Below, one piece after another: positions 1 to 9,299 of a stretch of 39,883 nucleotides of DNA. The notes under the pieces are model-generated. The model was not told the origin of the DNA. It saw nothing but the letters and a program-made list of their open reading frames with translations, and ran no database searches. The translations under genes were made by a program, and so were the position numbers. Position 1 is the stretch's first letter. Every line of letters begins with the position of its first letter. Location: assembly GCF_910585845.1 (NCBI RefSeq), contig NZ_CAJUHF010000034.1, positions 1-39,883 on the forward strand, written 5' to 3'. This DNA is from an uncultured Bacteroides sp. (GTDB lineage Bacteria > Bacteroidota > Bacteroidia > Bacteroidales > Bacteroidaceae).

Positions 1-588
1 GCGTCCGACTTATACCCCCAAATTTGATGTTTTCAAATTTTTGTCATCTACTTAAGTTTTTTATATCATTTTTTGCCCTTCAGCTCTTTCAACCATTCAC
101 TAATAACCTGTTTTATAGCGCATTGCTCTGAAACCAAGAAACCTGAAAGAGGATGCTGAAGTCTCAGCTTTGATTTTTGGTCTTTAGTTTCAGTCCAATA
201 TTTTATTAATCAAATGATTAGGCTAATCCTGAAAGACCTGAAAAGAGAAAAAGCAGTATGCAAAAATAGTAAGTGTTATGTATTCGGAAATTTGGAGTGG
301 CTAAAGTTCACGTTTGTGTCACTAAACCTTAGCTTTGTCATGCCAGACCTTAGCTTTGGCCAGATAGAAGTTTGTGTACATGACAACTATAGACCATGGT
401 GAATATGCGGAACCGGCGTACCGGATACGACAAACCACGGGCGGGAACACCGGTAAATGAGTTCCTCTTCTACTACAAGATGTTTCACCATAAACATTTG
501 TGTATTATACGATTAACAGATGGGTGAAAGATGTGAGGGGATGAAATAGGGTATTTATCTTTAATTGTTATTTTAGTTCGGAAGAATG

Positions 589-654
589 CATCATAACATA
601 TAATGAAAGGCGTCATAACATATAATGAAAGGCATCATAACAAGTAATGTTATA
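589..654. repeat. 22-bp tandem repeat, about 2.5 copies
   Basis: Units begin at 589, 611 and 633. The first two differ at one base (CATCATAAC versus CGTCATAAC, followed by ATATAATGAAAGG). The third starts the same way and then diverges into the left arm of the inverted repeat at 635-699. It lies downstream of the stop codon of the minus-strand regulator gene at 805. Confidence 0.85.
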
Positions 655-699
655 CTTCATAGCATTACTTGTTATGAAGTATAACATTACTTGTTATGA
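635..699. repeat. 27-bp perfect inverted repeat with 11-nt spacer
   Basis: The arms are 635-661 and 673-699, complementary at every position by eye, with spacer 662-672. The arms contain AAGTAATGTTATACTTCATA and its reverse complement. It is AT-rich and lies about 105 bp past the end of the regulator gene at 805-5010, so it could act as a transcription terminator or mRNA-stabilising hairpin for that gene. There is no obvious long U-tract after it, so a recombination or mobile-element remnant is also possible. Confidence 0.8.
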
Positions 700-804
700 G
701 ACATAAGATATAATGTAATTTCACTTTAATTCCGCCAACAGGAACAGTCCAGCTTTATCACCTCTCTATTTTTCGTAATTCAATGAATTGTAGTTCATTT
801 CTCC

Positions 805-3800
805 TCACTCCTTACCTGCCACACTACCTCCCGCAAAACATTCTATGTATTCGGAAGGCTGCATTCCTATCTCTTTCTTAAAGCAAGTACTGAAATAACG
901 CGGATCGTTATAACCCACAGCGTATGCCAACTCGGAGATGCGAATGCGTTTGTTCTCCTCTATAATACGGCAAGCTGCCTTCATGCGGATATTCCGGATA
1001 AAAGAAGAGTAGCTCAGTCCGGTCAACGACTTCAGCTTGCGGAAGAAAGTCGACTTAGTGGTATGCATTTCCTCCAAGAACTGGGTTTGGTCGAAATTGG
1101 GATCGTCCAGGTGCTTGTTCACACAATCAATGGCACGTTGCAGAAAGTCCTCGTCCAAACTGGTGTATTTCAATTCACCGGTTTCAAAGACAAGCTGCCC
1201 TTTGAAATCCCTCATAGTCCGCTCGCGAGCTTTCAGCAGGTTACTAATGCGTGCATAGAGAACGCTCAGATTGAATGGTTTTGTGATAAAGGCATCTGCA
1301 CCCGACTTATAAGCCTCCTCTCTGTCCTGTTCCTGTTTCTTGGCAGTCAGCAGAATCAATGGAATGTGCGAAGTATCGAAAGTTTTCTTTATGTTTCTAC
1401 ACAACTCGATGCCATCCATGACCGGCATCATAACGTCAGATACGATAAGATCTATTTCTTCTGCGCCCAATATGTCAAGTGCCTCCTTGCCGTTGGTTGC
1501 CGTACGGATAATATATTCGGTTTCCAAAAGCCGTACCATCAGATTCATCAAGTCCACGTTATCTTCAACCAACAATAAGGTATATTTCCTCTTTTCCGAT
1601 GTGTCCTCTTTATCGACGATGTCCTCTTCCTGCAATAAAGGCATATCAATAACAACGTCTTTCTGTTGTCCCGACGTATCAGAAGCGGAAATTACCTCAC
1701 CGCCTTCTATCTCATCTCCCAAATATGCGGAACACTCCGCAGGTATTTCGACACAAAAGGATGTCCCCTTCCCTTCTTCACTCTCCACAGTAATGGTACC
1801 ATGATGCAGGACTACCAAATCGCGAACCAACGATAATCCAATGCCTGTGCCTATCGTATTGAATTTCCGGTAATTGCCTTCATAAAAACGTTTGAACAGG
1901 TCCTTCTGTGCTTCTTTCGATATGCCGGGACCATTGTCTTTCACCATGATACGGACTGTTCCTTCTGCCTCATCGTGTTCTATTTCTATCCGCACCTTGC
2001 CTCCTGCACGGTTGTACTTGGATGCATTGGAAAGTAGATTGTAGAGTATCTTGTCCAACTTATCAGGATCAAAAAATACCAAACATTCATTAGCGTCACT
2101 TTGGATAGTGAAGTGAATCTCCTTCTTCTTCATCAGCGGACGGAAACCATCCACACTACGATGTACAAATTGCACCAAATCCCCTTGAGACACTTTCAGT
2201 TTCAAATTGCCTGTCTCGGCTTTGCGGAACTCCAATATCTGCTGCAACAGGCGTATCAGCCGGTTGATGTTGTGCGTCATCACATTATACTGCTCCTTAT
2301 AAGCGGGAGCCGACTGTTTCAGTTCGTCTACGGAAGCAGAAATGATAGTCAGCGGAGTAAGCAGTTCGTGTGTGATATTGGTAAAGAATTGCAGTTTGGC
2401 ATGATTGATTTCCTCTGCCTTTGCCTGCTCCATCTCGCGCAGATGCAACGCATTGCGTAAGCGAATGCGATTGCGCACAATTAGGAATATATACCAGAAT
2501 ATGCCGGATATGCTTATCATATATAAGGTGTAAGCCCACCAAGTTTTCCAGAAAGGAGGCAGGATGACCACCTTCAACTTGCGTATCTCTCCCCCAAAAA
2601 TACCGTTCGAGTTGGAGGCCTTCACATAGAAGGTATAAGTGCCGGACTTCAGGTTGTTATAATAGGCAAAGCGTTTGGAAGCATCCGTGTATTGCCAACC
2701 TGCATCAAAGCCCTCCAATTTGTAGGCATACTGGTTTCTCTCCGGATTGGCATACTCCAAGGCCGAGAACTCGACGCTGAAGTTATTGCGCTTATAGTTC
2801 AGAACTATCTCATCCGTAAAGCGGGGAGACAGGCCGGATATCTCCGCACGTTCTTCATCAGAAAAGGATTTCCAAGACCGATTGTGTATTTTTATATCCG
2901 TGATGACTACTGGAAAAGAGAGTGATGGTTCCTGTAGCTTATCTGGATAGAAGTTGTTATATCCTCGATGACCGCCAAAGAACATCTCTCCATCGGGAGC
3001 AACGAATGATACCCCGCGGTTGAAGATGTTGTCCTGCAAACCATCGGAAGTGGTATAAAGGCGGTAGGTCACCTCCTGCAAATCGTCCGGAATCGTGAGT
3101 TGAAGCAAACCGACATTGGTTCCTAACCAAAGATTTCCTTTCTTGTCGCTCTGAATACTGACCACGGCATCTCCCGGCAGGTTCCATGATTTATGCATCG
3201 GCAAGAAACGATCCTCCACCACGTCATAAAGGTTCAAGCCGCTTCCACTCGTACCTGCCCAGATGCGCCCCTTATTATCCTTGTAAATGCAGTTTGCATA
3301 GCTGCTATTCAGTTTTCCATTAGCTATGGAGTAGCCCGAAAGGACATAATTCTTCAATGAAGTACCACTCCCTTTAATACGAACCACTCCATACGTACTG
3401 GAAGCCATCCACATCTCATCGCCGGAACCTTCCGCCAGATGCATTGCAACCATGCCGGACAATGGTACAGCTCCGACCGTCAGTGAATCAATCCTCACTG
3501 GGGTTCCGTCTGCCGCACGCATTGATACTCCCGCCTTGGTAGCAAACCAAAGGTTACGCCTGGAGTCTTCACAAATATGGTAAATACAGGAATTGCAAAT
3601 CCACGGGACATTGGAGTGGGTATGATGTTTCACGCGCTTTCCCACAGGAGCATGCTTATCTACTTCATAAGCGCCTCCATTGTATATCCCGATCCAGATA
3701 TGTCCGGAGGAAGGCGACTGCATGATGGACATGGTCGTAGAGATACCGCTATATGGCATGAAATCAGGCATCTTTCCGTAATGGATGAAGTCTCCTGTAC

Positions 3801-5010
3801 GAAAGCGCTTCACTCCAAAGCCGTATGTACTGATTCCCAACCAGAGCAGTCCTTCGCTATCCAACAGAATACTACGGACAGAGTTGCTATTCAGCGTCCT
3901 TCTCACCTCTGGCAACCGTTCATAGTTGAACTGTGCCCTACGCGTATTGACCATATTGACGCCGCTTCCAATCATCCCCACCCACATGATGCCTTGACGG
4001 TCGCACAACAAGGAAGCCACTTCGCTCCCGGAGATTGAGTTTTCGTAAGAATCAGGATAATAATTTCTAAATTCACATTTTTCCGTCCGGTTCCCATCCA
4101 ACGGAAGTACACTCAATCCACTACGTGTCCCTACCCATAAAGTATGGGTGTTCTTGTCTTCCGAAATAGCATAAATCAGGTTATCCGAAATGCTACTTGC
4201 CCGTTTCTCGTCGTGAATGAAGGTGGTCCATGTCACCTTTTCCGGTTCGTAAGCATTATGCAACAGTTGCAGGCCGGCTCCCCAAGTGCCTATCCATATA
4301 TTCCGGCGACTATCTTGGAATACGACATGAGCCGAATTGCCGGAATTCATCTTCGGATATTTCCGGAACTTCCCTGTTTTTTTCTCATAACGGTACAATC
4401 CTCCTCCCCAAGAGCCAATCCACACGTCACCTCTGTCGTCTTCGAACAAGGATTTGACTGCCACATTCTGGAAAACACCGTCCGTATTGCTTTGGTCAAA
4501 TAGCAGGAAACTCTCTTCTTTCTCCTTATACTCATAAAGCCCGTTCTCTGTTCCCAACAGAATCCGCTGGTCTCTGGTCACTAATATCCTGGAAATACCT
4601 ATCCTTGAGATTATTTCATTTTCTACCTTACGGACTACGCCGATACGCTTGTCCAATACATTCAATCCATTATATGTCCCGATCCATAACCGGTGGAGAG
4701 AATCTTCCGCTACGCAATAAATGTTATTACTGGTCAACAGGTCGGGATAATAAAGATTTGACTTATAGGAAGTCATCGAATAGCCGTCATACTGAAAAAG
4801 CCCGTTGCGGGTAGATATCCAGATATATCCATCGCTATCCTGATAGAGGGACTGCACTTCCTTGCTGGATAGGTTATCCAGTACGGACGTAGAGGTGAAT
4901 CGCAAGAGGTCTGATGCCGGCGTTATCGTAGCCTGACAAATCAAAGGAAAAAGTATAAAGCATAGAAATAATTTCCCGAATCTTTCTTTCATAGCAAGTA
5001 TGGCTTTCAT
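805..5010 (-). CDS. Hybrid two-component system (HTCS) sensor-regulator
   Basis: This 1401-residue protein joins sensor kinase, receiver and DNA-binding output in one chain, the usual glycan-responsive regulator of Bacteroides polysaccharide loci. Order seen: signal peptide (about 1-27), a long periplasmic region of two-component propeller repeats (motifs such as LWIGT and IWIGTW, about 45-735), a Y_Y_Y domain (about 745-820), a membrane helix (about 824-845), HisKA with the phospho-accepting His near 881 (THELLTPL), an ATPase domain (N-box NLLSNASKY, DNGPG near 1025), a receiver domain with Asp near 1192 (VSDVMMP), and an AraC helix-turn-helix (about 1300-1392). All key residues are present. 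A second start at codon 7 (position 4992) would give a more compact signal peptide. It is divergent from the DUF2264 gene and may control it; the ligand is unknown. Confidence 0.96.
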   Translation of the reverse strand: MKAILAMKERFGKLFLCFILFPLICQATITPASDLLRFTSTSVLDNLSSKEVQSLYQDSDGYIWISTRNGLFQYDGYSMTSYKSNLYYPDLLTSNNIYCVAEDSLHRLWIGTYNGLNVLDKRIGVVRKVENEIISRIGISRILVTRDQRILLGTENGLYEYKEKEESFLLFDQSNTDGVFQNVAVKSLFEDDRGDVWIGSWGGGLYRYEKKTGKFRKYPKMNSGNSAHVVFQDSRRNIWIGTWGAGLQLLHNAYEPEKVTWTTFIHDEKRASSISDNLIYAISEDKNTHTLWVGTRSGLSVLPLDGNRTEKCEFRNYYPDSYENSISGSEVASLLCDRQGIMWVGMIGSGVNMVNTRRAQFNYERLPEVRRTLNSNSVRSILLDSEGLLWLGISTYGFGVKRFRTGDFIHYGKMPDFMPYSGISTTMSIMQSPSSGHIWIGIYNGGAYEVDKHAPVGKRVKHHTHSNVPWICNSCIYHICEDSRRNLWFATKAGVSMRAADGTPVRIDSLTVGAVPLSGMVAMHLAEGSGDEMWMASSTYGVVRIKGSGTSLKNYVLSGYSIANGKLNSSYANCIYKDNKGRIWAGTSGSGLNLYDVVEDRFLPMHKSWNLPGDAVVSIQSDKKGNLWLGTNVGLLQLTIPDDLQEVTYRLYTTSDGLQDNIFNRGVSFVAPDGEMFFGGHRGYNNFYPDKLQEPSLSFPVVITDIKIHNRSWKSFSDEERAEISGLSPRFTDEIVLNYKRNNFSVEFSALEYANPERNQYAYKLEGFDAGWQYTDASKRFAYYNNLKSGTYTFYVKASNSNGIFGGEIRKLKVVILPPFWKTWWAYTLYMISISGIFWYIFLIVRNRIRLRNALHLREMEQAKAEEINHAKLQFFTNITHELLTPLTIISASVDELKQSAPAYKEQYNVMTHNINRLIRLLQQILEFRKAETGNLKLKVSQGDLVQFVHRSVDGFRPLMKKKEIHFTIQSDANECLVFFDPDKLDKILYNLLSNASKYNRAGGKVRIEIEHDEAEGTVRIMVKDNGPGISKEAQKDLFKRFYEGNYRKFNTIGTGIGLSLVRDLVVLHHGTITVESEEGKGTSFCVEIPAECSAYLGDEIEGGEVISASDTSGQQKDVVIDMPLLQEEDIVDKEDTSEKRKYTLLLVEDNVDLMNLMVRLLETEYIIRTATNGKEALDILGAEEIDLIVSDVMMPVMDGIELCRNIKKTFDTSHIPLILLTAKKQEQDREEAYKSGADAFITKPFNLSVLYARISNLLKARERTMRDFKGQLVFETGELKYTSLDEDFLQRAIDCVNKHLDDPNFDQTQFLEEMHTTKSTFFRKLKSLTGLSYSSFIRNIRMKAACRIIEENKRIRISELAYAVGYNDPRYFSTCFKKEIGMQPSEYIECFAGGSVAGKE

Positions 5011-5049
5011 AAGTAGTTAGATATCCTTCTTTTCATTTTATAATGATGG

Positions 5050-5077
5050 CAAATATACACAAATATATCTAAAACAA
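5050..5077 (-). promoter_or_regulatory. Predicted promoter of the HTCS gene at 805-5010
   Basis: On the minus strand, TATATTTG (5057-5050) matches the Bacteroides -7 consensus TAnnTTTG exactly, and a TTG (5077-5075) lies 17 nt upstream as a possible -33 element. The implied start of transcription lies about 30 nt before the ATG. A second overlapping TATATTTG lies a few bases upstream. Confidence 0.5.
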
Positions 5078-5220
5078 TCTTATAGGTTGTTGTTTTTTTG
5101 ACTTTCTGGTCTAAAACACCCCCTATTTTGAACCTAAAATAGTCATAAGTTTTCTCCAAAAGCATTTTCTTTGTAACCGGATTGAACCCGAAATATGTTT
5201 ACCATGTAAATACACAGATT

Positions 5221-7242
5221 ATGATGAAAACCTTATTTTCAAAGATGACCGGAGGTTTGCTGCTGTTCGTGCTGCTATTTGCAAGCCTGAAGACGGACGC
5301 AGCACCCATGAAACCTGCAAACGATTCTGTATTCCACTTAGTGCAACCGGACTACCGGCTAAGCCCGCTCACCGGAATGACACGCCGCCACTGGATGGAC
5401 GCCGCCACTTACTTGCTGGAAGGTGCATTCAGCTACATCCACTCGTTGGACGACCCGATGCACTTCCCCAAACAGCCGGGAAAAAGCTATCCCAAAGACG
5501 GGAAACCGAACAAGACCGAGAACCTAGAAGGGCTTTGCCGCACCATGTTCGTCGCCATCCCCCTGCTGAAAGAGAATCCCGGTCTGGAGCTAAACGGAAT
5601 AAAAGTGGGAGATTACTATCGCCAACAATTAAGAAACATGAACGACCCTTCGAAACCGGGATACATACAGCACCGAAAGGGAGGACCAAGCCAGACGCTC
5701 GTCGAATTCGGAGCACTCGCCCTGTCGCTGACCGTGATGCCGGAAATCATCTGGGACCCGCTGACGCAGGAAGAGAAAGACGCCCTTGCCGCGCTGATGC
5801 TGAGCTACGGCAACGGACCAACGATAGATTCCAACTGGCGCTTCTTCAACATCTTCGTGCTCTCTTTCTTCAAAGACCACGGCTATGAAGTGAAGGAGGG
5901 GTACTTGGACGAACAGCTCAACAAGTCGCTGGAGAAATACCGCGGATGTGGCTGGTATAACGATAGCCCCGCCTACGACTACTACAGCATGTGGGCCTTC
6001 CAGATGTATGGCATGATCTGGGCGCACTACTACGGCGACAAGTTCAATCCGGAAGCGGGACGCCGGTTCGTAAACAACTTCCGCGACCTGGTGCCCAACT
6101 ATCCGTATATGTTTGCCAAGGATGGGCGAATGAACATGTATGGGCGCAGCATCACCTACCGCATAGCGACCGTAGTGCCTTTCCCGTTGATGGGATGGCT
6201 CGATGACGACACCATCAATTACGGCTGGATGCGCCGTATCGCTTCCTCCACCCTGCTCCAGTTCCTCAAGAACCCCTCATTGCTGGAAGACCGGGTGCCT
6301 ACCCTGGGATTCTACGGAGCATTCGAGCCTGCCGTACAGATATACAGTTGCCGGGGTAGCGTGTACTGGATGGGGAAAGCTTTCTTAGGATTGCTGTTGC
6401 CCGCCGACAATCCGTTCTGGACTGCCACGGAGAACAACGGTCCTTGGGAGAAGGAGTTAGAACCGGGAAAAGTGTACAACAAGTTCATGGAAGGGTCGAA
6501 CACGCTGGTAACCAACTATCCCAATAGCGGCTGTTCCGAAATCCGCGCATGGTGTCACGAAAAAGTGGCCGACGACTGGCAGAAGTTCCGTTCGTCGGAG
6601 AACTACAATAAATTGTCCTACAACACGGCATTCCCCTGGATGGCGGACAGCCCGGACGGCAAAGTGTCGATGAACTATGCAGTCTTGAACGGCAAGCAGC
6701 AGTGGGAAGTACTTCGCCTCTATACGTTCAGGAAGTTCGAAGATGGTATTTATTACCGTGACGCAGTGCTGGAGACCAATGCCAATATCCAATTCCGCTT
6801 AGCGGACATTCCGCTTCCCAACGGCATTCTTCGTGTAGACAAAGTCTCTTTCCCTGCCAGCACACAGCTGCGCTACGGGCACTATTCCTTACCGGAACTG
6901 GAACATCCCGTCGCCTGCAAAGAGAAAAAAACAGGTACACATACGGTCTACTGCACCGACAACGGCGATTACCAGACGGCACTCGTCAATCTGCAAGGCT
7001 GGACGGACATAGAATTTGTGCAGACGGAAGGCCTGCACCCGGTGAGCAACAGATGTTCCGTCATCAATGCATCCACGACGCATTCGGGCGACAAGATTTT
7101 CATCACGCTACAGTTGTGGAAGAAGAGCGGCAAACCGTTCAGCAAGAAAGAACTGACTCCCGTGAAGTATTTCGAGCAAAAGGATGATGTGGTGACCATA
7201 CACTTTTCCGATGGCACAGTGAAGACCGTGTCTTTCCCCTGA
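5221..7242 (+). CDS. DUF2264 family exported protein, probable carbohydrate-active enzyme
   Basis: About 673 residues, with a cleavable signal peptide (hydrophobic run LLLFVLLFASL, likely cleavage after TDAA), so it should act in the periplasm or outside the cell. The body matches the DUF2264 family by its all-helical, aromatic-rich character: segments such as NWRFFNIFVLSFFKDHGYEV, YYSMWAFQMYGMIWAHYYG and DGRMNMYGRSITYRIA. From memory, members of this family have been tied to CAZy GH154 (beta-glucuronidase); I cannot verify that here, and the active-site residues are not assigned. The frame is open upstream to a TTG at 5182, but the signal peptide begins at the ATG at 5221 or the one at 5224, so I take 5221. 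It is divergent from the HTCS gene at 805-5010 and is higher in G+C than its surroundings. Confidence 0.88.
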   Translation: MMKTLFSKMTGGLLLFVLLFASLKTDAAPMKPANDSVFHLVQPDYRLSPLTGMTRRHWMDAATYLLEGAFSYIHSLDDPMHFPKQPGKSYPKDGKPNKTENLEGLCRTMFVAIPLLKENPGLELNGIKVGDYYRQQLRNMNDPSKPGYIQHRKGGPSQTLVEFGALALSLTVMPEIIWDPLTQEEKDALAALMLSYGNGPTIDSNWRFFNIFVLSFFKDHGYEVKEGYLDEQLNKSLEKYRGCGWYNDSPAYDYYSMWAFQMYGMIWAHYYGDKFNPEAGRRFVNNFRDLVPNYPYMFAKDGRMNMYGRSITYRIATVVPFPLMGWLDDDTINYGWMRRIASSTLLQFLKNPSLLEDRVPTLGFYGAFEPAVQIYSCRGSVYWMGKAFLGLLLPADNPFWTATENNGPWEKELEPGKVYNKFMEGSNTLVTNYPNSGCSEIRAWCHEKVADDWQKFRSSENYNKLSYNTAFPWMADSPDGKVSMNYAVLNGKQQWEVLRLYTFRKFEDGIYYRDAVLETNANIQFRLADIPLPNGILRVDKVSFPASTQLRYGHYSLPELEHPVACKEKKTGTHTVYCTDNGDYQTALVNLQGWTDIEFVQTEGLHPVSNRCSVINASTTHSGDKIFITLQLWKKSGKPFSKKELTPVKYFEQKDDVVTIHFSDGTVKTVSFP

Positions 7243-7260
7243 TACCCTCTTTGAAAAAAA

Positions 7261-7343
7261 CGGGCATCTTTGCCCGGAGACGATACCTCAACGAAACCTC
7301 AGCACGACTTTTTCATGTAAACATGAGAGTTCTGCTGAGGTTT
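7261..7343. other. Two hairpins between the DUF2264 gene and hemW
   Basis: The first hairpin has arms CGGGCA (7261-7266) and TGCCCG (7271-7276) with a TCTT loop. An A-run precedes it, so a U-tract follows it only on the minus strand. The second has 11-bp perfect arms at 7294-7304 and 7333-7343 (AAACCTCAGCA and its complement) and holds a nested CATGT/ACATG pair. They may end the upstream transcript, but neither has a plus-strand U-tract, so termination is uncertain. Confidence 0.5.
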
Positions 7344-7347
7344 GCAT

Positions 7348-7355
7348 TATCTTTG
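7348..7355 (+). promoter_or_regulatory. Predicted -7 element of the hemW promoter
   Basis: TATCTTTG matches the Bacteroides TAnnTTTG consensus exactly and lies 32 nt before the hemW ATG. No clear TTTG -33 element is seen at the expected distance, where the right arm of a hairpin lies instead. Confidence 0.45.
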
Positions 7356-7387
7356 CCTGCTGAAAAGATAATAAAAACAGTACAATC

Positions 7388-8521
7388 ATGGCAGGCATTT
7401 ATATACATATCCCTTTCTGTAAGACCCGATGCATTTATTGCGACTTCTACTCCACTACCCACTCGGAGTTAAAGACGCGCTACATTCGTGCCCTTTGCCG
7501 CGAATTGGCAGAACGCAAAGAGTACCTGAAAGGAAAAGCCATACAAACAGTCTATTTCGGCGGAGGCACACCGTCGCAACTGTCGGAAGAGGATTTCAGG
7601 GAGGTGTTCGGTACTATTGAACGCGTCTACGGATTGCAGTACACTCAGGAAATTACCCTCGAAGCCAATCCGGATGACCTGACGGAAGCCTATGTCGGAA
7701 TGCTTGCCGCCCTGCCTTTCAACCGTATCAGCATGGGAATACAGACTTTCGACGATGCCACCCTGCGGTTGCTCAACAGGCGGCACGACGCCGCACAAGC
7801 TGTCGAAGCCATGGCGCGCTGCCGCCGAGCAGGTTTTCGCAACATCAGTATCGACTTGATCTACGGCCTGCCGGGAGAGACTGACGAACGCTGGCTGCAC
7901 GATTTGCAGCAGGCTACCAGCCTCAAACCCGAACATATCTCCGCCTACCACCTCACCTACGAACAGGGAACTCCTCTCCATCGCATGCTGCAAGCCCACC
8001 GAGTCAGCGAGGTTGACGAAGAAAGCAGTCTCCGCTTCTTCTCCATCCTGACGGAGACCCTAACAACTGCCGGCTACGAACACTACGAGATTTCCAACTT
8101 CTGCAAACCGGGCATGCACTCCCGGCATAACACGTCCTACTGGCAAGGTGTCCCTTACCTGGGATGCGGGTCTTCGGCACATTCATTCGACATCCATACC
8201 CGCGAGTGGAACGTGGCTTCGCTGGAGAAGTACATGCTCTCTGTCGAAGCGGGAAACCGGGACTTTGAAACCGAACACTTAGACGCAACCACCCGCTACA
8301 ACGAATGCCTCATGACCGGACTTCGAACCACGTGGGGCGTCTCCATGCCCTACATAAAGCAGGCGTTCGGCACGAAGTTGTGGCAATACTGCATGGATAT
8401 GGCACTCCCCTATCTGAACAATAGAAGGCTGGAACTAAGAGACGAGCACCTACGCTTGACGCAAGAAGGAATATTTACATCGGACGGCATCATCAGTGAC
8501 CTGATGTTTGTGGAAGAATAA
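7388..8521 (+). CDS. hemW: Radical SAM heme chaperone HemW
   Basis: This 377-residue cytoplasmic protein begins MAGIYIHIPFCKTRCIYCDF, carrying the CX3CX2C cluster (Cys 11, 15, 18) that binds a [4Fe-4S] cluster in radical SAM enzymes, followed by YFGGGTPS (about 56-63), the SAM-binding glycine motif. Length and overall sequence fit HemW (formerly annotated as oxygen-independent coproporphyrinogen III oxidase-like), which is thought to deliver heme to target proteins. True HemN has a longer N-terminal region and is about 450 residues, so HemW fits better. It is a housekeeping-type gene inside a carbohydrate cluster. The ECF sigma gene starts 18 bp downstream and is probably co-transcribed. Confidence 0.93.
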   Translation: MAGIYIHIPFCKTRCIYCDFYSTTHSELKTRYIRALCRELAERKEYLKGKAIQTVYFGGGTPSQLSEEDFREVFGTIERVYGLQYTQEITLEANPDDLTEAYVGMLAALPFNRISMGIQTFDDATLRLLNRRHDAAQAVEAMARCRRAGFRNISIDLIYGLPGETDERWLHDLQQATSLKPEHISAYHLTYEQGTPLHRMLQAHRVSEVDEESSLRFFSILTETLTTAGYEHYEISNFCKPGMHSRHNTSYWQGVPYLGCGSSAHSFDIHTREWNVASLEKYMLSVEAGNRDFETEHLDATTRYNECLMTGLRTTWGVSMPYIKQAFGTKLWQYCMDMALPYLNNRRLELRDEHLRLTQEGIFTSDGIISDLMFVEE

Positions 8522-8539
8522 ACGAAACAACCGGAAGCC

Positions 8540-9100
8540 ATGACCGAACAAGAAGTCAGAAGATATTTACGAAAGATAAGCGAGCAGAATTCTCAAACTG
8601 CCTTCCGAGAGTTCTACGACATGACATACGACCGCCTGTTCCGCATTGCCTACTACTATACCCGACACGAGGAATGGGCACAGGAGATTGTGCTCGACGT
8701 GTTTCTCAAACTCTGGGAACGCCGCAAACAGCTGTTGGATATCGCCAGCATAGAAGACTACTGTTTCATCCTTGTCAAAAATGCCTCATTGAATTACATC
8801 GAAAAGGAAGAGCGACACTCTGCATCGTCCAGTGACCTCCTACCGGAGATCGCCAGACAAGATATCTCTCCCGAAGAGGTGCTGATCAGCGAAGAACTCT
8901 TTGCCCGCTATGTGAAAGCACTCGACCGCCTGCCGGAACGTTGCCGGGAAGTATTCATCCGTATCCGCGAGGAAAAACAGACATATGCACAAGTAGCAGA
9001 AGAACTCGGCATCAGCATCAAGACGGTGGATGCCCAGTTGCAAAAAGCTATCACACGGCTGAAGGAGATGCTGCTACAGGCCTCCGGCAAAGGCAAGTGA
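8540..9100 (+). CDS. ECF RNA polymerase sigma-70 factor, FecI-like
   Basis: A 186-residue sigma factor with region 2 (about 20-90, including FREFYDMTYDRLFRIAYYYT and VFLKLWERRKQL) and region 4 (about 125-180, including LPERCREVFIRIREEKQTYA and the helix-turn-helix ISIKTVDAQLQKAI). It fits the Bacteroides expansion of FecI-like factors, which normally sit next to a FecR anti-sigma gene and a TonB receptor. Here the next gene is an HTCS at 9300 and there is no FecR neighbour, so the factor is an orphan. The only FecR gene in the window is at 30759-31634; that the two act together is speculation. It starts 18 bp after hemW and probably shares its transcript. Confidence 0.93.
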   Translation: MTEQEVRRYLRKISEQNSQTAFREFYDMTYDRLFRIAYYYTRHEEWAQEIVLDVFLKLWERRKQLLDIASIEDYCFILVKNASLNYIEKEERHSASSSDLLPEIARQDISPEEVLISEELFARYVKALDRLPERCREVFIRIREEKQTYAQVAEELGISIKTVDAQLQKAITRLKEMLLQASGKGK

Positions 9101-9153
9101 CAATATTTACAGATATATGTACGATTATTCATGGATCCCATCCACCCATTCTC

Positions 9154-9268
9154 TAACTTTGTCGGCAAAAAGATGAGACACGAAGGCTGACAATGGGAAA
9201 AAACAACCATAAAAAGACTTGAAGCCATGAATTTCATTTTTTAGATTCTAATTTTCTAATTAATTTTG
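9154..9268 (+). promoter_or_regulatory. Candidate promoters upstream of the HTCS at 9300
   Basis: The interval between the sigma gene and the HTCS holds two exact matches to TAnnTTTG: TAACTTTG at 9154-9161 and TAATTTTG at 9261-9268. Neither has a clear -33 TTTG. The second lies 31 nt before the ATG at 9300; the first would give a leader of about 130 nt containing only very short frames. Confidence 0.35.
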
Positions 9269-9299
9269 TTAGCCATTTAGTAACAGCCTTGAAAACTAT

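Larger units (their letters stand above)
1..804. other. Gene-less stretch left of the first regulator
   Basis: I see no convincing complete gene here. On the minus strand, positions 209 to 66 form a 47-codon open stretch ending in TGA, with no ATG start; its predicted end reads VISEWLKELKGKK. It could be the tail of a decayed gene, but I do not recognise it. A 62-codon plus-strand frame at 214-402 has no recognisable composition or signal and looks spurious. Positions 326-358 hold two copies of a short phrase containing TAGCTTTG, which matches the Bacteroides -7 consensus, but no gene follows. The right third holds the tandem and inverted repeats listed separately. Confidence 0.5.

Noticed and set aside
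214..402. A 62-codon plus-strand frame near the left edge
   Set aside because: No signal, no recognisable domain, and it runs over short repeated words (TAGCTTTG twice); likely chance.
5182..5220. TTG start for the DUF2264 protein 13 codons upstream
   Set aside because: It would put a polar stretch before the signal peptide; the ATG at 5221 gives a normal signal.
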